Positions 44,586-54,459 of a stretch of 64,000 bases of DNA are shown in pieces. The first letter of the stretch is position 1. Each line of letters starts with the position of its first letter. Under the pieces are notes generated by a model, which worked only from the letters and a program-made list of their open reading frames with translations, made no database searches and was not told where the DNA came from. This DNA comes from an uncultured Christensenellaceae bacterium. Its GTDB lineage: Bacteria > Bacillota > Clostridia > Christensenellales > Borkfalkiaceae. The position numbers and the translations under genes are program-made. The stretch spans positions 58,210 through 122,209 of the forward strand of contig CAJUKK010000003.1 of the NCBI GenBank assembly GCA_910586985.1, written 5' to 3'.

Positions 44586-46532
44586 ATGGATAAAGTTTAT
44601 TTGGGCGCGGCGTATTATCCCGAATTATGGGACGAAGATGAACTAGAAAAGGATATTGCGCGGTGCAAAGAAGTCGGCGTGAACTGCTTGCGGATCGGCG
44701 AATTTGCTTGGGGTAAAATGGAACCCGAAGAGGGCAAGTTCGATTTATCGTGGCTTGTGCGCATTGTAGACAGGCTCTATGAAAACGGCATTTTCACGGT
44801 GCTCTGCACGCCCACGGCAACCCCGCCCCGATGGATGCTGAACAAGTATCCCGAAATGCGCATGATCATGCACGATTTAGTGCGGGCGGACGTATCGTCT
44901 CGTTGCCACGTCTGCAAGACATCTACCGTCGCGCGCGAGAAGAACCGCGGTATCGTCACCGAGCTTGCAAAGACGTTCGCGGGGCATAAGGGCGTCGTCG
45001 GCTGGCAGCTCGATAACGAATTGTTTCCGTATTCCGATGGGTGCTATTGCGAGAACTGCAAACGCGCTTTCCGCGCCTACTTAAAAGAAAAATTCGGGAC
45101 GACGGAAAACCTCAACAAAGCATGGGGTATGGCGCGCTGGTCGCTTTGCTATGATTCGTTTAACGAAGTGGAACCGCCGTATCCCCGTCAGTGGCGGCAT
45201 CCCTCTTTGCGCAAGGCATGGCGGGATTTTCAGTGTGCGCAAATTAAGAGCTACGCGGAAGAGCAGTTGCAGATTTTACATAACTACGGCTGCGAAAACA
45301 TAGGCACGAATATGATGCAGCACAATTCGCTGAGCTATTATAAACTGAACGAGAAGCTGGATGTTGCGCAGTACAACCATTACGATACCGCCGAACGGCT
45401 GCCCGACACGGCGTTCGCCTACGATTTCGTGCGGAGCATCAAAAACAAACCGTTCCGGATCATGGAAACGCAGGTGGGCTGGAACGGGAGCGAGTATGCG
45501 GAGAGCGGCTACCGCCCCGCGGGGAATTGCTATGCGAATACATGGCTTCCCGTTGCCAAGGGCGCGGAAATGAACTTATATTGGCTGTTCCGCGCACACC
45601 CCAACGGACATGAGATCGGGCACGGCGCGCTGTATTCTGCGGCGGGGAGAAGCTACCGCGTGAGCGAAGAAGTGAAACGCGCAAGCGAAGATTTTAAAAA
45701 GTGCGAAGAATTTTTAACAGGTACTTGCATTCAAAGCAAAATTGCGCTACACTATTCGAGCACGGCGTATAACGACTTGGAGTGCGCGCCGCTCTTAAAA
45801 AATTTTAATTACCGCGAAACGCTCATGCAGAAATATTACGCGGCGTTCCGTCATCATAACGTGGACGTTATAGACACGCAACACGGCTTAGAAGGGTACG
45901 AAGTGATCGTGTCGCCCTTCCTTGCCACCGCCGACGAAAACGGGTTCAAAGAGCGCATCACGGAATGGGTGAAGGCGGGCGGCACGTGGATCGTAGGACC
46001 TATGTCCGACATCATGGACGAAAACGTAAAGCGGTACACGCACGCGCCTTACAGCTTTTTGGAGGAGCTTGCGGGCGTATACACGAAATACCAGAAGCCG
46101 CTCGACAACGACGTGTTCAGGGCACAGTGGACGAACGACGGCGAGTGCGGCATTTCAACGTGCTATGACGCCTACGAATGCAACGACGGCACAAACAGTC
46201 TTGCGCACTATACGGCGGGCGAGTTCGCGCCGCTTTCGGTGATTACCGAGCGCAAGGTTGGCAAGGGCAAGGTCATTTTAGTCGGCAGCGTAATTTCTCA
46301 CGGAGATCTGTTGCGGCTCGTAAACCGCGCCCCCATTGCCGAGGCGAGCGCGAACGTCATTCTCACCGAGCGCACGGGAAAAGAGCACGGCATCATCGCC
46401 GTAGAAACCGAGAATAAAAGCGGATATATTATCTTGAACGGCGATTATACCGACCTTATCACGGGCAAGACTTATTCGGGAAAAACGCACATTTCACCCT
46501 ACGGGGTTTTGGTGTTGAAAAGGGAATCCTGA
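44586..46532 (+). CDS. GH42 beta-galactosidase
   Basis: 648 residues, site AAAGGAA before the ATG. The start YLGAAYYPELWDED is typical for GH42. The TIM barrel (1-390) has acid/base Glu145 in WQLDNELF and nucleophile Glu294 in RIMETQVGW. A Cys cluster (CHVCK, CYCENCK) matches the structural zinc site of the family. A trimerisation domain (about 395-590) and a short beta domain follow. It hydrolyses beta-galactosides in the cytoplasm, often from plant galactans. Only 3 bases separate it from the next GH3 gene. Confidence 0.93.
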   Translation: MDKVYLGAAYYPELWDEDELEKDIARCKEVGVNCLRIGEFAWGKMEPEEGKFDLSWLVRIVDRLYENGIFTVLCTPTATPPRWMLNKYPEMRMIMHDLVRADVSSRCHVCKTSTVAREKNRGIVTELAKTFAGHKGVVGWQLDNELFPYSDGCYCENCKRAFRAYLKEKFGTTENLNKAWGMARWSLCYDSFNEVEPPYPRQWRHPSLRKAWRDFQCAQIKSYAEEQLQILHNYGCENIGTNMMQHNSLSYYKLNEKLDVAQYNHYDTAERLPDTAFAYDFVRSIKNKPFRIMETQVGWNGSEYAESGYRPAGNCYANTWLPVAKGAEMNLYWLFRAHPNGHEIGHGALYSAAGRSYRVSEEVKRASEDFKKCEEFLTGTCIQSKIALHYSSTAYNDLECAPLLKNFNYRETLMQKYYAAFRHHNVDVIDTQHGLEGYEVIVSPFLATADENGFKERITEWVKAGGTWIVGPMSDIMDENVKRYTHAPYSFLEELAGVYTKYQKPLDNDVFRAQWTNDGECGISTCYDAYECNDGTNSLAHYTAGEFAPLSVITERKVGKGKVILVGSVISHGDLLRLVNRAPIAEASANVILTERTGKEHGIIAVETENKSGYIILNGDYTDLITGKTYSGKTHISPYGVLVLKRES

Positions 46533-46535
46533 TTT

Positions 46536-48689
46536 ATGGAACAGAAAGAGTTGAGAAAGTTAGTATCGGCGATGAGCCTCGAAGAGAAGGCATTGCAGTT
46601 GACGCAGTATCCCGTGTATGAGCTCGACGAGAGCGCGGAAGCGGTGGTAACGGGGTTGTGCGATTTGGGCGGGATAGACCGCGAGGCGCTTTGGCACACG
46701 GGCACGATTTTAAATGCACCGAACGGCGAAACGGTGCAATCGATTCGTAAGACGCGTCGGGAAAAGGGGATAAGCGACCCTTTCCCGTTCATGCTCGACG
46801 TGATTCACGGATACCGTACGATTTATCCCGTGCCGCTTGCTATGGCGTGTACATTTAACACGGCGCTTATCGAGGACTGTGCGGAATTTGCCGCAACCGA
46901 GGCGAGCTGCGACGGCGTGGACGTTACCTTCTCTCCTATGGTCGATTTGGGACGGGACGCGCGCTGGGGCAGAGTGATGGAAGGCGCGGGCGAGGACTCT
47001 TATTGGATCGGGGAGGTCGGTAAGGCGATGATCCGCGGTTATCATAAGGGCGGAATTGCCTGCTGCGTCAAACATTTTGCGGGTTACGGCGCCGCCGAGG
47101 CGGGCAGAGAATACAACACGACGGATATTTCCGAGCGAAATTTACGCGAGTATTATCTGCGGGCGTACCGTGCGTGCCTCGAAGAACGACCCGAATTGTT
47201 CATGAGTTCGTTTAACCTCTTGAACGGCAAGCCGATTTTGGGGCATAAAGAAATCATGCTCGATCTGTTGCGCAAGGAGTGGGGATTTGACGGCGTGGTC
47301 ATTTCCGATTTCGGCGCGGTGGAGGAGCTGCATGAGCACGGCTATTGCGAGACGGGCAGGGACTGCGCACGCATTGCAATCGAGAGCGGGCTCGATATCG
47401 AAATGGGTTCGTCGGTTTATGCAAGCTATCTTCCCGAGCTTGTCCGCACGGGCGCGATTTCGGAAGAGAAGCTCGACGAATCGGTTTTGCGGGTCTTGGA
47501 ACTCAAAAACAAGCTGGGCATGTACGAAAATCCCGAGCGGAGTACCGATCTTCAAAAACGGGCCGAAGTGACGCTTTCGGAAAGCGGGCGAGCTCTTTCT
47601 CGCAGAGCCGTGGAAGAGGGTAGCGTGTTGTTGAAAAATAACGGCGTGTTGCCGTTAAAGGAAAATGCAAAGATTGCGCTTGTCGGTCCGTTTGCGTCTA
47701 CCCGCGAGATCATCGGGAACTGGGCGGGGAAAGGGCGGATCGAGGAGTGCGTTACCGTAAAAGAGGGCGTAGAAAAGCTCATAAAGCGCGCCGTGCCGTA
47801 TGCGAACGGCTGTTCGTGGAAGCTGTTCGATACGGACGAGGGCGGATTCGAAGAGGCGGAGCGTATTTGCGCGCAAGCCGATTGTATCGTGGCTTGCGTG
47901 GGCGAACACATGATGAACTCGGGCGAGGCACATTCCCGCGCCGACATCCGCATTCCCGAAATACAGCGTAAGTTGATTGCAAAGTTGCATAAACTCAAAA
48001 AACCGCTCGTGCTCGTCGTATTCGGCGGAAGACCGCTTGTATTGAGCGAAATCGAAGAGTTTGCCAATGCAATTTTATATGTCTGGCAACCGGGGACGGA
48101 AGGCGGCAACGGGATCGCAAACCTGCTCTACGGCAAAGCAATTCCCTGCGGAAAGACGGTGATGAGTTTTCCGCGCTCGTCGGGGCAGTGTCCGATTTAT
48201 TACAACTGTTTTTCGACGGGCAGACCGAAAAAGAAGGATAAGCCTTCGGCGTTGAGCGGCGAAGAATGGCGCACGGGTTACGACGACGAATATAATTCTC
48301 CGATCTATCCGTTCGGCTACGGACTGTCGTATACCGAATTTTTGTATTCCGATTTGAAACTGTCTGCTGCGAAGATGAAGCGCGGCGGGAAAATTACGGC
48401 GAGCGTGAACTTGAAAAACGTCGGGAGCAGCGACGGATATGAAACGGTACAGTGGTATATCCGCGACCTGTTCGCTTCCGTCGTGCGTCCCGTAAAGGAA
48501 CTGAAAGGGTACGAAAAAGTCTTTTTGAAAGCGGGAGAAGAGAGACGTATCTCCTTTGAAATTACCGAAGAAATGCTGAAATATTATACGGACGGCGGGG
48601 AGTACGCAGCGGAAACGGGCGCGTTCGAGCTGTTTGTCGGCGGCAATTCCCGCGACTGTCTGAAAATGAACTTTGAGCTTGTTGATTGA
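46536..48689 (+). CDS. GH3 beta-glycosidase, cytoplasmic, second type
   Basis: 717 residues. Barrel (about 1-330; DLGRDARWGRVMEGAGEDSY, VKHFAGYGAAEAGREYN) with nucleophile Asp258 in VVISDFGAV, sandwich domain (about 355-560) and fibronectin-like domain (to the end). The DARWGR motif and general layout resemble the beta-glucosidase/beta-xylosidase branch of GH3, different from the enzyme at 35322. It has no signal peptide. It follows GH42 by 3 bases and precedes the DUF4965 gene by 8 bases. Confidence 0.92.
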   Translation: MEQKELRKLVSAMSLEEKALQLTQYPVYELDESAEAVVTGLCDLGGIDREALWHTGTILNAPNGETVQSIRKTRREKGISDPFPFMLDVIHGYRTIYPVPLAMACTFNTALIEDCAEFAATEASCDGVDVTFSPMVDLGRDARWGRVMEGAGEDSYWIGEVGKAMIRGYHKGGIACCVKHFAGYGAAEAGREYNTTDISERNLREYYLRAYRACLEERPELFMSSFNLLNGKPILGHKEIMLDLLRKEWGFDGVVISDFGAVEELHEHGYCETGRDCARIAIESGLDIEMGSSVYASYLPELVRTGAISEEKLDESVLRVLELKNKLGMYENPERSTDLQKRAEVTLSESGRALSRRAVEEGSVLLKNNGVLPLKENAKIALVGPFASTREIIGNWAGKGRIEECVTVKEGVEKLIKRAVPYANGCSWKLFDTDEGGFEEAERICAQADCIVACVGEHMMNSGEAHSRADIRIPEIQRKLIAKLHKLKKPLVLVVFGGRPLVLSEIEEFANAILYVWQPGTEGGNGIANLLYGKAIPCGKTVMSFPRSSGQCPIYYNCFSTGRPKKKDKPSALSGEEWRTGYDDEYNSPIYPFGYGLSYTEFLYSDLKLSAAKMKRGGKITASVNLKNVGSSDGYETVQWYIRDLFASVVRPVKELKGYEKVFLKAGEERRISFEITEEMLKYYTDGGEYAAETGAFELFVGGNSRDCLKMNFELVD

Positions 48690-48697
48690 GGTGAAGA

Positions 48698-50725
48698 ATG
48701 AGCAATGAAAGAAAGCTGCCTGCTTATCCGTTATTCGTAAAAGACCCGAATTATTCGCTGTGGAGCGTTACGGAAGAGCTGAATAAGAGTACTCCCCAAA
48801 CGTGGTGGGGCGAAGAAAAACGGATCTACGGCTTTTTGAAAACGCACGGCAAGACGTATTGCTTTTTAGGGAATGGCGCAGATTTTTCCGCCTGCGGAGT
48901 TTTGAACGCCGAACAGACGGGGCTGGAGGTCACGGCGTTTACGACCGATTACATATTCCGCGCGGGGCAAACAAGGCTATCGGTAAAATTCGTTTCTCCT
49001 TTGCCGCCCGACGATTTAACGCTGACCGCGATGCCCGTGTGCTATATGGAATACGAGATCGAGGGCGACGAACACGCCGAGCTTTCGCTCTTTATAAGCT
49101 ACGACGTCGCGAGCAATGCGTGCAATCAAGAGCGCGGCGTGCGCGGCGGCGTTGTAAAAGGCAACGGTTTCGAGAGCGCGTTTTTCGGATTGAGACGGCA
49201 AAAGCCGCTTTCGAACAACGGCGATCTCATCGGCGCCGATTGGGGGTATTGGTATCTGGCGGGCGAAGAGAGCTTCATTCTCGACGAAACAGACCTTGCC
49301 GCCTATCTCGCGGGCGGGAATAAACAGTTTACGAATGCAAAAGAAGAACGGTATCTCGGCACTTTTAATCACGCGCAAAAGGGCGTTGTTTTACTCGGCT
49401 TCGACGATATCGTTTCCATCGATTATTTCGGCGATTTCCGTAAGGGATATTACTTGCAGGATCATACGATTTTGCAAGCGTTGCAAACGGTGTGGCGCGA
49501 ATACAAAATAATAGACGAACGGCTTTTTTCCTTTAACGAGGACTTGAAGGAACGGGCGAAGCCTTTCGGAAAAGATTATTACGATATTCTCTGCGCCGCT
49601 TTGCGGCAGACCATGTCTGCGCATAAAATCGTAAAAGACGGTGCGGGGAACCTTTTGTTTCTTTCCAAGGAGTGCGGCTCCAACGGTTGTATCGCCACGG
49701 TAGACGTCAGCTATCCGTCCGTGCCGCTGTTCTTGCTCTATAACACGGAGCTTATCAAGGGCATGATGCGCCCGATTATAAAGTTTGCGCGGATGCCCGT
49801 CTGGAAATACGATTTTGCCCCGCACGACGCGGGCACTTATCCGCATTGCTGCGGGCACGTGTACGGATTTAATCAGGATAAGAGTAAGTTTTTGGGCAAT
49901 CTCATTCAGAAAGAAAACGAAGAGACCTGGTTTCCGTTTTACCTTTTACCTGCCGATTACGACGTTTACGATTTGAAAGACCAGATGCCCGTTGAAGAAT
50001 GCGCCAACTTGCTCATTATGCAGTACGCTTGCTATGAGCGCGACGGCGATAGTTCTTTCTTTGCGGAGAACTTCGATTTGGCGGAGAAGTGGGTGGAGTA
50101 TCTCGTCAAATACGGCTTGAAGCCCGAAGAACAGCTCTGCACAGACGACTTTGCGGGACACATGAAAAACAATCTCAATCTTGCGATCAAAGCTACCGTA
50201 GGCATTGCATGCTACGCAGAGCTTGTAAAAGCGGCGGGGAAAGCGGGGCTTGCGGAAAAATACCGCAACACGGCGGAAGCGTTTGCGGAAGAGATCACGG
50301 CGTTTGCAAAGAAGTTTTCGCATATGCCCATTTCGTGGGATGAGGACGATAGCACGTTCTCGTTAAAATATAATTTTGCGTTCGATAAACTGCTGGACTT
50401 AAATCTGTTCTCGCAGGAAATTTTCGAGAGGGAAATCGACTGCTATCTGCAAAGAGTAAACGGGTTCGGCACCCCGCTCGACAACCGCGAAACGTACACA
50501 AAGAGCGATTGGCTGTGCTGGGTCGCATTCCTTACGGATGACGAGTCGAAAAGGGAAAAGCTGTTGGCACCCATTGCAAAATTTTTAAAAGAATCGCCCG
50601 ACCGCGTGCCGTTTTCCGATTGGTATCAAACGGATACGGGTGCATATCTTCATTTTCGTGCCCGCAGCGTGCAGGGCGGCTGCTTTATTTTGTTGTTAAA
50701 AAGGAATGAATATGTTAAAAGGTAA
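48698..50725 (+). CDS. Glutaminase A-like DUF4965-family protein
   Basis: 675 residues. The N-terminus (LPAYPLFVKDPNYSLWSVTEELN) and a beta-sandwich region (about 10-240) match the DUF4964/DUF5127 part of fungal glutaminase A-like proteins. Residues about 280-670 form an (alpha/alpha)6 toroid (DUF4965 plus DUF1793) with DVSYPSVPLFLLYN, LCTDDFAGHMKNNLNLAIKA and DSSFFAENF. The fold is also typical of glycosidases, and in this location a role on sugars is more likely than glutamine hydrolysis (inference). It has no signal peptide, although fungal relatives are secreted. The end overlaps the following GH78 gene. Confidence 0.75.
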   Translation: MSNERKLPAYPLFVKDPNYSLWSVTEELNKSTPQTWWGEEKRIYGFLKTHGKTYCFLGNGADFSACGVLNAEQTGLEVTAFTTDYIFRAGQTRLSVKFVSPLPPDDLTLTAMPVCYMEYEIEGDEHAELSLFISYDVASNACNQERGVRGGVVKGNGFESAFFGLRRQKPLSNNGDLIGADWGYWYLAGEESFILDETDLAAYLAGGNKQFTNAKEERYLGTFNHAQKGVVLLGFDDIVSIDYFGDFRKGYYLQDHTILQALQTVWREYKIIDERLFSFNEDLKERAKPFGKDYYDILCAALRQTMSAHKIVKDGAGNLLFLSKECGSNGCIATVDVSYPSVPLFLLYNTELIKGMMRPIIKFARMPVWKYDFAPHDAGTYPHCCGHVYGFNQDKSKFLGNLIQKENEETWFPFYLLPADYDVYDLKDQMPVEECANLLIMQYACYERDGDSSFFAENFDLAEKWVEYLVKYGLKPEEQLCTDDFAGHMKNNLNLAIKATVGIACYAELVKAAGKAGLAEKYRNTAEAFAEEITAFAKKFSHMPISWDEDDSTFSLKYNFAFDKLLDLNLFSQEIFEREIDCYLQRVNGFGTPLDNRETYTKSDWLCWVAFLTDDESKREKLLAPIAKFLKESPDRVPFSDWYQTDTGAYLHFRARSVQGGCFILLLKRNEYVKR

Positions 50726-53114
50726 CTTTATCGGGGTCAAAGAAAATGTTGGCGTGTTCGTCGTTGAAAAGAGGTTCACGGCGCATGCGGGCGAACGTGC
50801 GGTTTTAAAGGTAACGGCGCTCGGCTTATATTTTGCCGAAATCAACGGCGTGCGCGTGGGCGATGCTTACTTAACCCCCGGCTGGACCTCGTACAATAAA
50901 ATGTTGCAGGTGCAGGAGTACGACGTTACGGCGCTCTTAAAAGAGGGTGAAAACGTGTTGTCGCTCACCGTGGGCGAAGGCTGGTATTGCGGTCCGCTCA
51001 CTTGGGAGCGCAAGAGAAGTTTTTACGGAAAACAATCCGCCGTCTGCGCCGATTTGATTTTTGCGGACAGAACGGTAAGTACGGACGAAAGTTGGACGGC
51101 GCGGGAGAGTGTAATTCGCGCAAGCGGCATTTACGACGGCGAAACGCAAGACTTTACGGCGGAGTGCAAACCGCTCACCGTGTGCGAGGTCGCCTTTGAT
51201 AAGAGCGTGCTTGTGCCGCAGATTTCCGAGCCTGTGCGCAATGTCGAAAGATTGCCCGTAAAAGAAGTGATACATACGCCCGCGGGTGAGCTTGTTTACG
51301 ATTTCGGGCAAAACATGGCGGGCGTAGTGGAAATCAGAACGCCCGAAAATTTCAACGGCACGCTTACGTTGCAGTTTGCAGAAATTTTGGTGAACGGGAA
51401 TTTCTATACCGATAATTTAAGAAGCGCAAAGGCGACGGATACGTTCACAGTGAAGGGCGCAAGAACGCTTTCTCCCGAATTTACCTTCCACGGCTTCCGC
51501 TATATGAAGCTGACGGGCGCGGAGTTGCCCCAAGAGAATGTGACGGCGATCGTGCGGTATACGGACATGAAGCGCACGGGGCATATACACACGAGTAACG
51601 ACCGCTTCAACCGTTTAATGGACAACGTGATATGGGGGCTAAAGGGGAATTTTGTGGATATTCCCACCGACTGCCCGCAAAGGGACGAACGGCTGGGCTG
51701 GACGGGGGACATCAACGCTTTCTGCACGACGGCGGCATATAACTACGATATCCGCGCCTTTATGAAAAAGTGGCTTGCCGATTTACGAAACGATCAAACG
51801 GAGGACGGAAGAATTCCGCACGTTGCGCCGAACGCATTGCGCGGAGAGAGCGACAGATCCACGGCGGCGATGTGGTGCGATGCGGTCACCATGGTGCCGT
51901 GGAAGCTCTATCAAATGTACGGCGATAAGAGTTTTCTTTCGGAGAACTTCGGGGCGATGAAAAAGTTTATTTCCGCACGCGAGCGAACGATGACGGACGG
52001 GCTTGTGAGCAAGGGGCACGAGTTCGGCGACTGGCTTGCGCTCGATCAGGAAAAGACGAGCAACGAAACGTTTATCGGCAGAACGGATTTATACTATATT
52101 ACCAACGTGTTTCAGGTGCGTTCGCTGAAAATCGTAGCCGATACGGCGAAGATTTTGGGCGAAAGGGCGGATGAAAAGCTATATCTGGAAAAACACGGAG
52201 AAATGCTCGAAAGGGTGCGGAGCGAGTATTTTACGGCAGGCGGACGGCTTTGCTTGGATACGGTCACGGCGCAGACGCTTGCGCTATACTTCGGAATCGT
52301 GCCCGAACGGCACCGCAAAAAATTGGCGGAGGCGTTAAACGAGAACGTCAAACGGCACGGATACAAAATCATAACGGGTTTTATCGGCACGACGTATTTT
52401 TTATATGCGCTTGCGGACAACGGGCATATGCAGACGGCGCAAAGGGTTCTCATGAACAACGGCTACCCCGGGTGGTTGTTCGAGGTGGATATGGGCGCGA
52501 CCACGATGTGGGAGCGTTGGAACAGTTTAATGCCCGACGGCACGCCCAATCCCGACGGCATGAACAGTTACAATCATTATGCCTACGGTTCTGTCATGGA
52601 GTTTGTCTACCGCCGTATCGCGGGGATAGAGGCAACGGAAGCGGGATTTGCAAAAATCAGAATCGCGCCTAACCCCTGTAAGGGGCTTGCGGAGTTCAAA
52701 GCGGAGTATGAGAGTGTGCGCGGCAAAATCGTTTCGGGCTACGAGCAAAAGGACGGACAAATCAAATTCACGGCGGAAATTCCCGAAGGGGTACAGGCGG
52801 AAATCATTCTGCCGAACGAACAGCCGATTCCCGTAACGGGCGGGAAGTACGAATACGAGCGTGATTGGGAGAACTTGGACGGTGAGCCGTTTACGCCCGA
52901 AAGCTACGTGACGGAGGTGTTCGACAACCCGAAAGCGGTAAAGGCGTTCAACGAGGTGTTCGGCGGAATATTTACAGGCAGCGAAATCGCCTGGATGAAG
53001 AACGAGCCCAAAACGCTCGGCTTTATGGCGTGGTTTCGAGATTCGGAAAAGAAGATGAAGCTATCTGACTTTCCAGATATGTTGCAGCGGGCAAATAGGT
53101 TGTTTTTACAGTAA
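50712..53114 (+). CDS. GH78 alpha-L-rhamnosidase, copy 2
   Basis: 800 residues from the second ATG (50712), chosen because AAGGA lies 6 bases upstream and the paralogue starts with the same MLKGNFIGVKE. Domain layout equals copy 1, with DCPQRDERLGWTGD (Asp320) and the same C-terminal tail. The two proteins are similar over the full length but differ clearly around residues 430-530, so they may act on different rhamnosyl linkages. The start overlaps the DUF4965 gene by 14 bases. Confidence 0.92.
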   Translation: MLKGNFIGVKENVGVFVVEKRFTAHAGERAVLKVTALGLYFAEINGVRVGDAYLTPGWTSYNKMLQVQEYDVTALLKEGENVLSLTVGEGWYCGPLTWERKRSFYGKQSAVCADLIFADRTVSTDESWTARESVIRASGIYDGETQDFTAECKPLTVCEVAFDKSVLVPQISEPVRNVERLPVKEVIHTPAGELVYDFGQNMAGVVEIRTPENFNGTLTLQFAEILVNGNFYTDNLRSAKATDTFTVKGARTLSPEFTFHGFRYMKLTGAELPQENVTAIVRYTDMKRTGHIHTSNDRFNRLMDNVIWGLKGNFVDIPTDCPQRDERLGWTGDINAFCTTAAYNYDIRAFMKKWLADLRNDQTEDGRIPHVAPNALRGESDRSTAAMWCDAVTMVPWKLYQMYGDKSFLSENFGAMKKFISARERTMTDGLVSKGHEFGDWLALDQEKTSNETFIGRTDLYYITNVFQVRSLKIVADTAKILGERADEKLYLEKHGEMLERVRSEYFTAGGRLCLDTVTAQTLALYFGIVPERHRKKLAEALNENVKRHGYKIITGFIGTTYFLYALADNGHMQTAQRVLMNNGYPGWLFEVDMGATTMWERWNSLMPDGTPNPDGMNSYNHYAYGSVMEFVYRRIAGIEATEAGFAKIRIAPNPCKGLAEFKAEYESVRGKIVSGYEQKDGQIKFTAEIPEGVQAEIILPNEQPIPVTGGKYEYERDWENLDGEPFTPESYVTEVFDNPKAVKAFNEVFGGIFTGSEIAWMKNEPKTLGFMAWFRDSEKKMKLSDFPDMLQRANRLFLQ

Positions 53115-53141
53115 AAATAATGTAATGTAAGGAGCAATAAA

Positions 53142-53333
53142 ATGTCGGAATTGAGAGAAAAACATAAATCGATCATTGAAGGATATTATTATGCCTGTTG
53201 TCCTCATTGCAAGACGACTTTGGTGCATGGGAAAAACGGGACGGATACGTTTATCAAATGCTCGAAATGCGGCAATTTTCTTCATGTGGAGATCAAGGAC
53301 GATACCGTACTTGTCGAACGTAAAAATTCATAG
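53142..53333 (+). CDS. Small zinc-ribbon protein
   Basis: 63 residues, preceded by AAGGAGC. Two Cys pairs (CCPHCK near 19-24 and CSKCG near 39-43) form a likely zinc ribbon. Function unknown. It is the last gene of the glycan locus, 27 bases after GH78, and the mobile-element copy begins directly after it. Confidence 0.7.
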   Translation: MSELREKHKSIIEGYYYACCPHCKTTLVHGKNGTDTFIKCSKCGNFLHVEIKDDTVLVERKNS

Positions 53334-53504
53334 TAATAAAATTTAATATTTTCGCGGTTATTAGCGTAATTTCGGCAAAAAAATTCATTTTTTGCGATAA
53401 TAAAAATGATAGTATGAATTTAGCCCCCACGGGGTGTGACGACATCCATAATCGGAAGAGGCTGATTCTACTGTTAAGAGCTAAAATCCGAAAAAAAGAT
53501 ACAA

Positions 53505-53565
53505 GCCGGCAGCAGAGCAATATGCCTTCCTTAACGGAAGGTTAATTTGCTTTGCTCGGCTTTTT
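53505..53565 (+). terminator. Terminator/attenuator upstream of the element sigma gene
   Basis: A long imperfect hairpin: GCCG (53505-53508) with CGGC (53557-53560), GCAA with TTGC, and an inner CCTTCC (53525-53530) with GGAAGG (53536-53541), followed by TTTTT. It lies 111 bases before the sigma gene and may end glycan-locus transcription or attenuate the element operon. The rest of 53334-53675 is AT-rich and non-coding, with a small CCCCACGGGG hairpin near 53424. Confidence 0.65.
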
Positions 53566-53675
53566 AACCGTTCCGTGCCTCGGCGGCGTATTGCAACGCT
53601 GTCGGGGGCGTTTTTATATATAAGGCGAAATCCGCCGATAGCGATTTTTAACAAAAATCAATATCGGAGGGTTTC

Positions 53676-54074
53676 ATGGCATTTATTACATACCGATTTG
53701 TGGACGGACATTGTGAAGATATCGAAGTAACGGAAGAATTTGCGGCGGAATATGAAGAAATGGAACACAAAGACGCTTTAATTGAGCGGAAGGAAACGCG
53801 GCGGCATCAGTCGTTGGACAAGTCCTTGGAACACGGGTTCGACGTTCCCGATCCGCAAGCAAAAGTTTCGGAAGAAATCGAGAGGAGAGAGTTGTCCGAA
53901 GAAATACGGAATGCATTACATAAATTAACGGACAAGCAACGAAGGGTTGTATTATTAAGAATATCGGACGGAATGTCCTTCCGCGAAATCGGAGAAAAAT
54001 TAGGTCTCGGCACGTATACAGTGCGGGACTATTTTTATAATGCGGTGAAAAAATTAAAAAATATTTTATCGTGA
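53676..54074 (+). CDS. Sigma-70-like regulator of the mobile element
   Basis: 132 residues, site ATCGGAGGG before the ATG. The C-terminal 70 residues are a sigma region 4 helix-turn-helix (LTDKQRRVVLLRISDGMSFREIGEKLGLGTYTVRDYF shows this; core FREIGEKLGLG). The N-terminal part is acidic and lacks region 2. Such proteins control conjugative or integrative elements. Only the last 19 codons survive in the left copy (18890-18955). It is probably the first gene of the element operon. Confidence 0.8.
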   Translation: MAFITYRFVDGHCEDIEVTEEFAAEYEEMEHKDALIERKETRRHQSLDKSLEHGFDVPDPQAKVSEEIERRELSEEIRNALHKLTDKQRRVVLLRISDGMSFREIGEKLGLGTYTVRDYFYNAVKKLKNILS

Positions 54075-54150
54075 CATACCCCAAAATGGACGTTTCCGTG
54101 GCTATTAGGTGAAGGGTGTAAACTCTATCTTAATAAACGGGAGGTCAACT

Positions 54151-54459
54151 ATGTTGACGTTAAAACAAATTCGGGATGATCTGAAAGACATCCGCTACTA
54201 CTATTCACGCAAGGAAGCCTTCGAGCAAGGTTTCCGCGTGGTGGGCTCAAACGATATCGTAGGCAAAGCCAAACGCTACAATACCGTGATGCAGTCCGCG
54301 CCCACAAGACTGTACGATATCTACGTCGGTCTGTATGCGCGCAATCTTACGCAGGAAGCTCTGTCGATCGAGCTATGCTACACGCCCGAGTATATCCAGA
54401 TACTCAATAAGCGGCTGCTGCTGTTCTTGCAGAAAACGATGTCGGAGGAACAAGTATGA
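54151..54459 (+). CDS. Small HTH protein, sigma region-4-like (right copy)
   Basis: 102 residues from the ATG at 54151 (GGGAGG upstream). It is the intact counterpart of 18504-18812. The helix-turn-helix LTQEALSIELCYTPEYIQIL is typical of ArpU/DUF1492-like phage regulators; the family call is tentative. It overlaps the next gene by 4 bases, and both are short paralogues (shared IRYYYS motif), suggesting a hetero-pair. Confidence 0.6.
   Translation: MLTLKQIRDDLKDIRYYYSRKEAFEQGFRVVGSNDIVGKAKRYNTVMQSAPTRLYDIYVGLYARNLTQEALSIELCYTPEYIQILNKRLLLFLQKTMSEEQV

Noticed and set aside
53401..53430. Possible promoter upstream of the element sigma gene (TATGAA with weak -35)
   Set aside because: The -35 match is poor and several equally weak alternatives exist in this AT-rich stretch.
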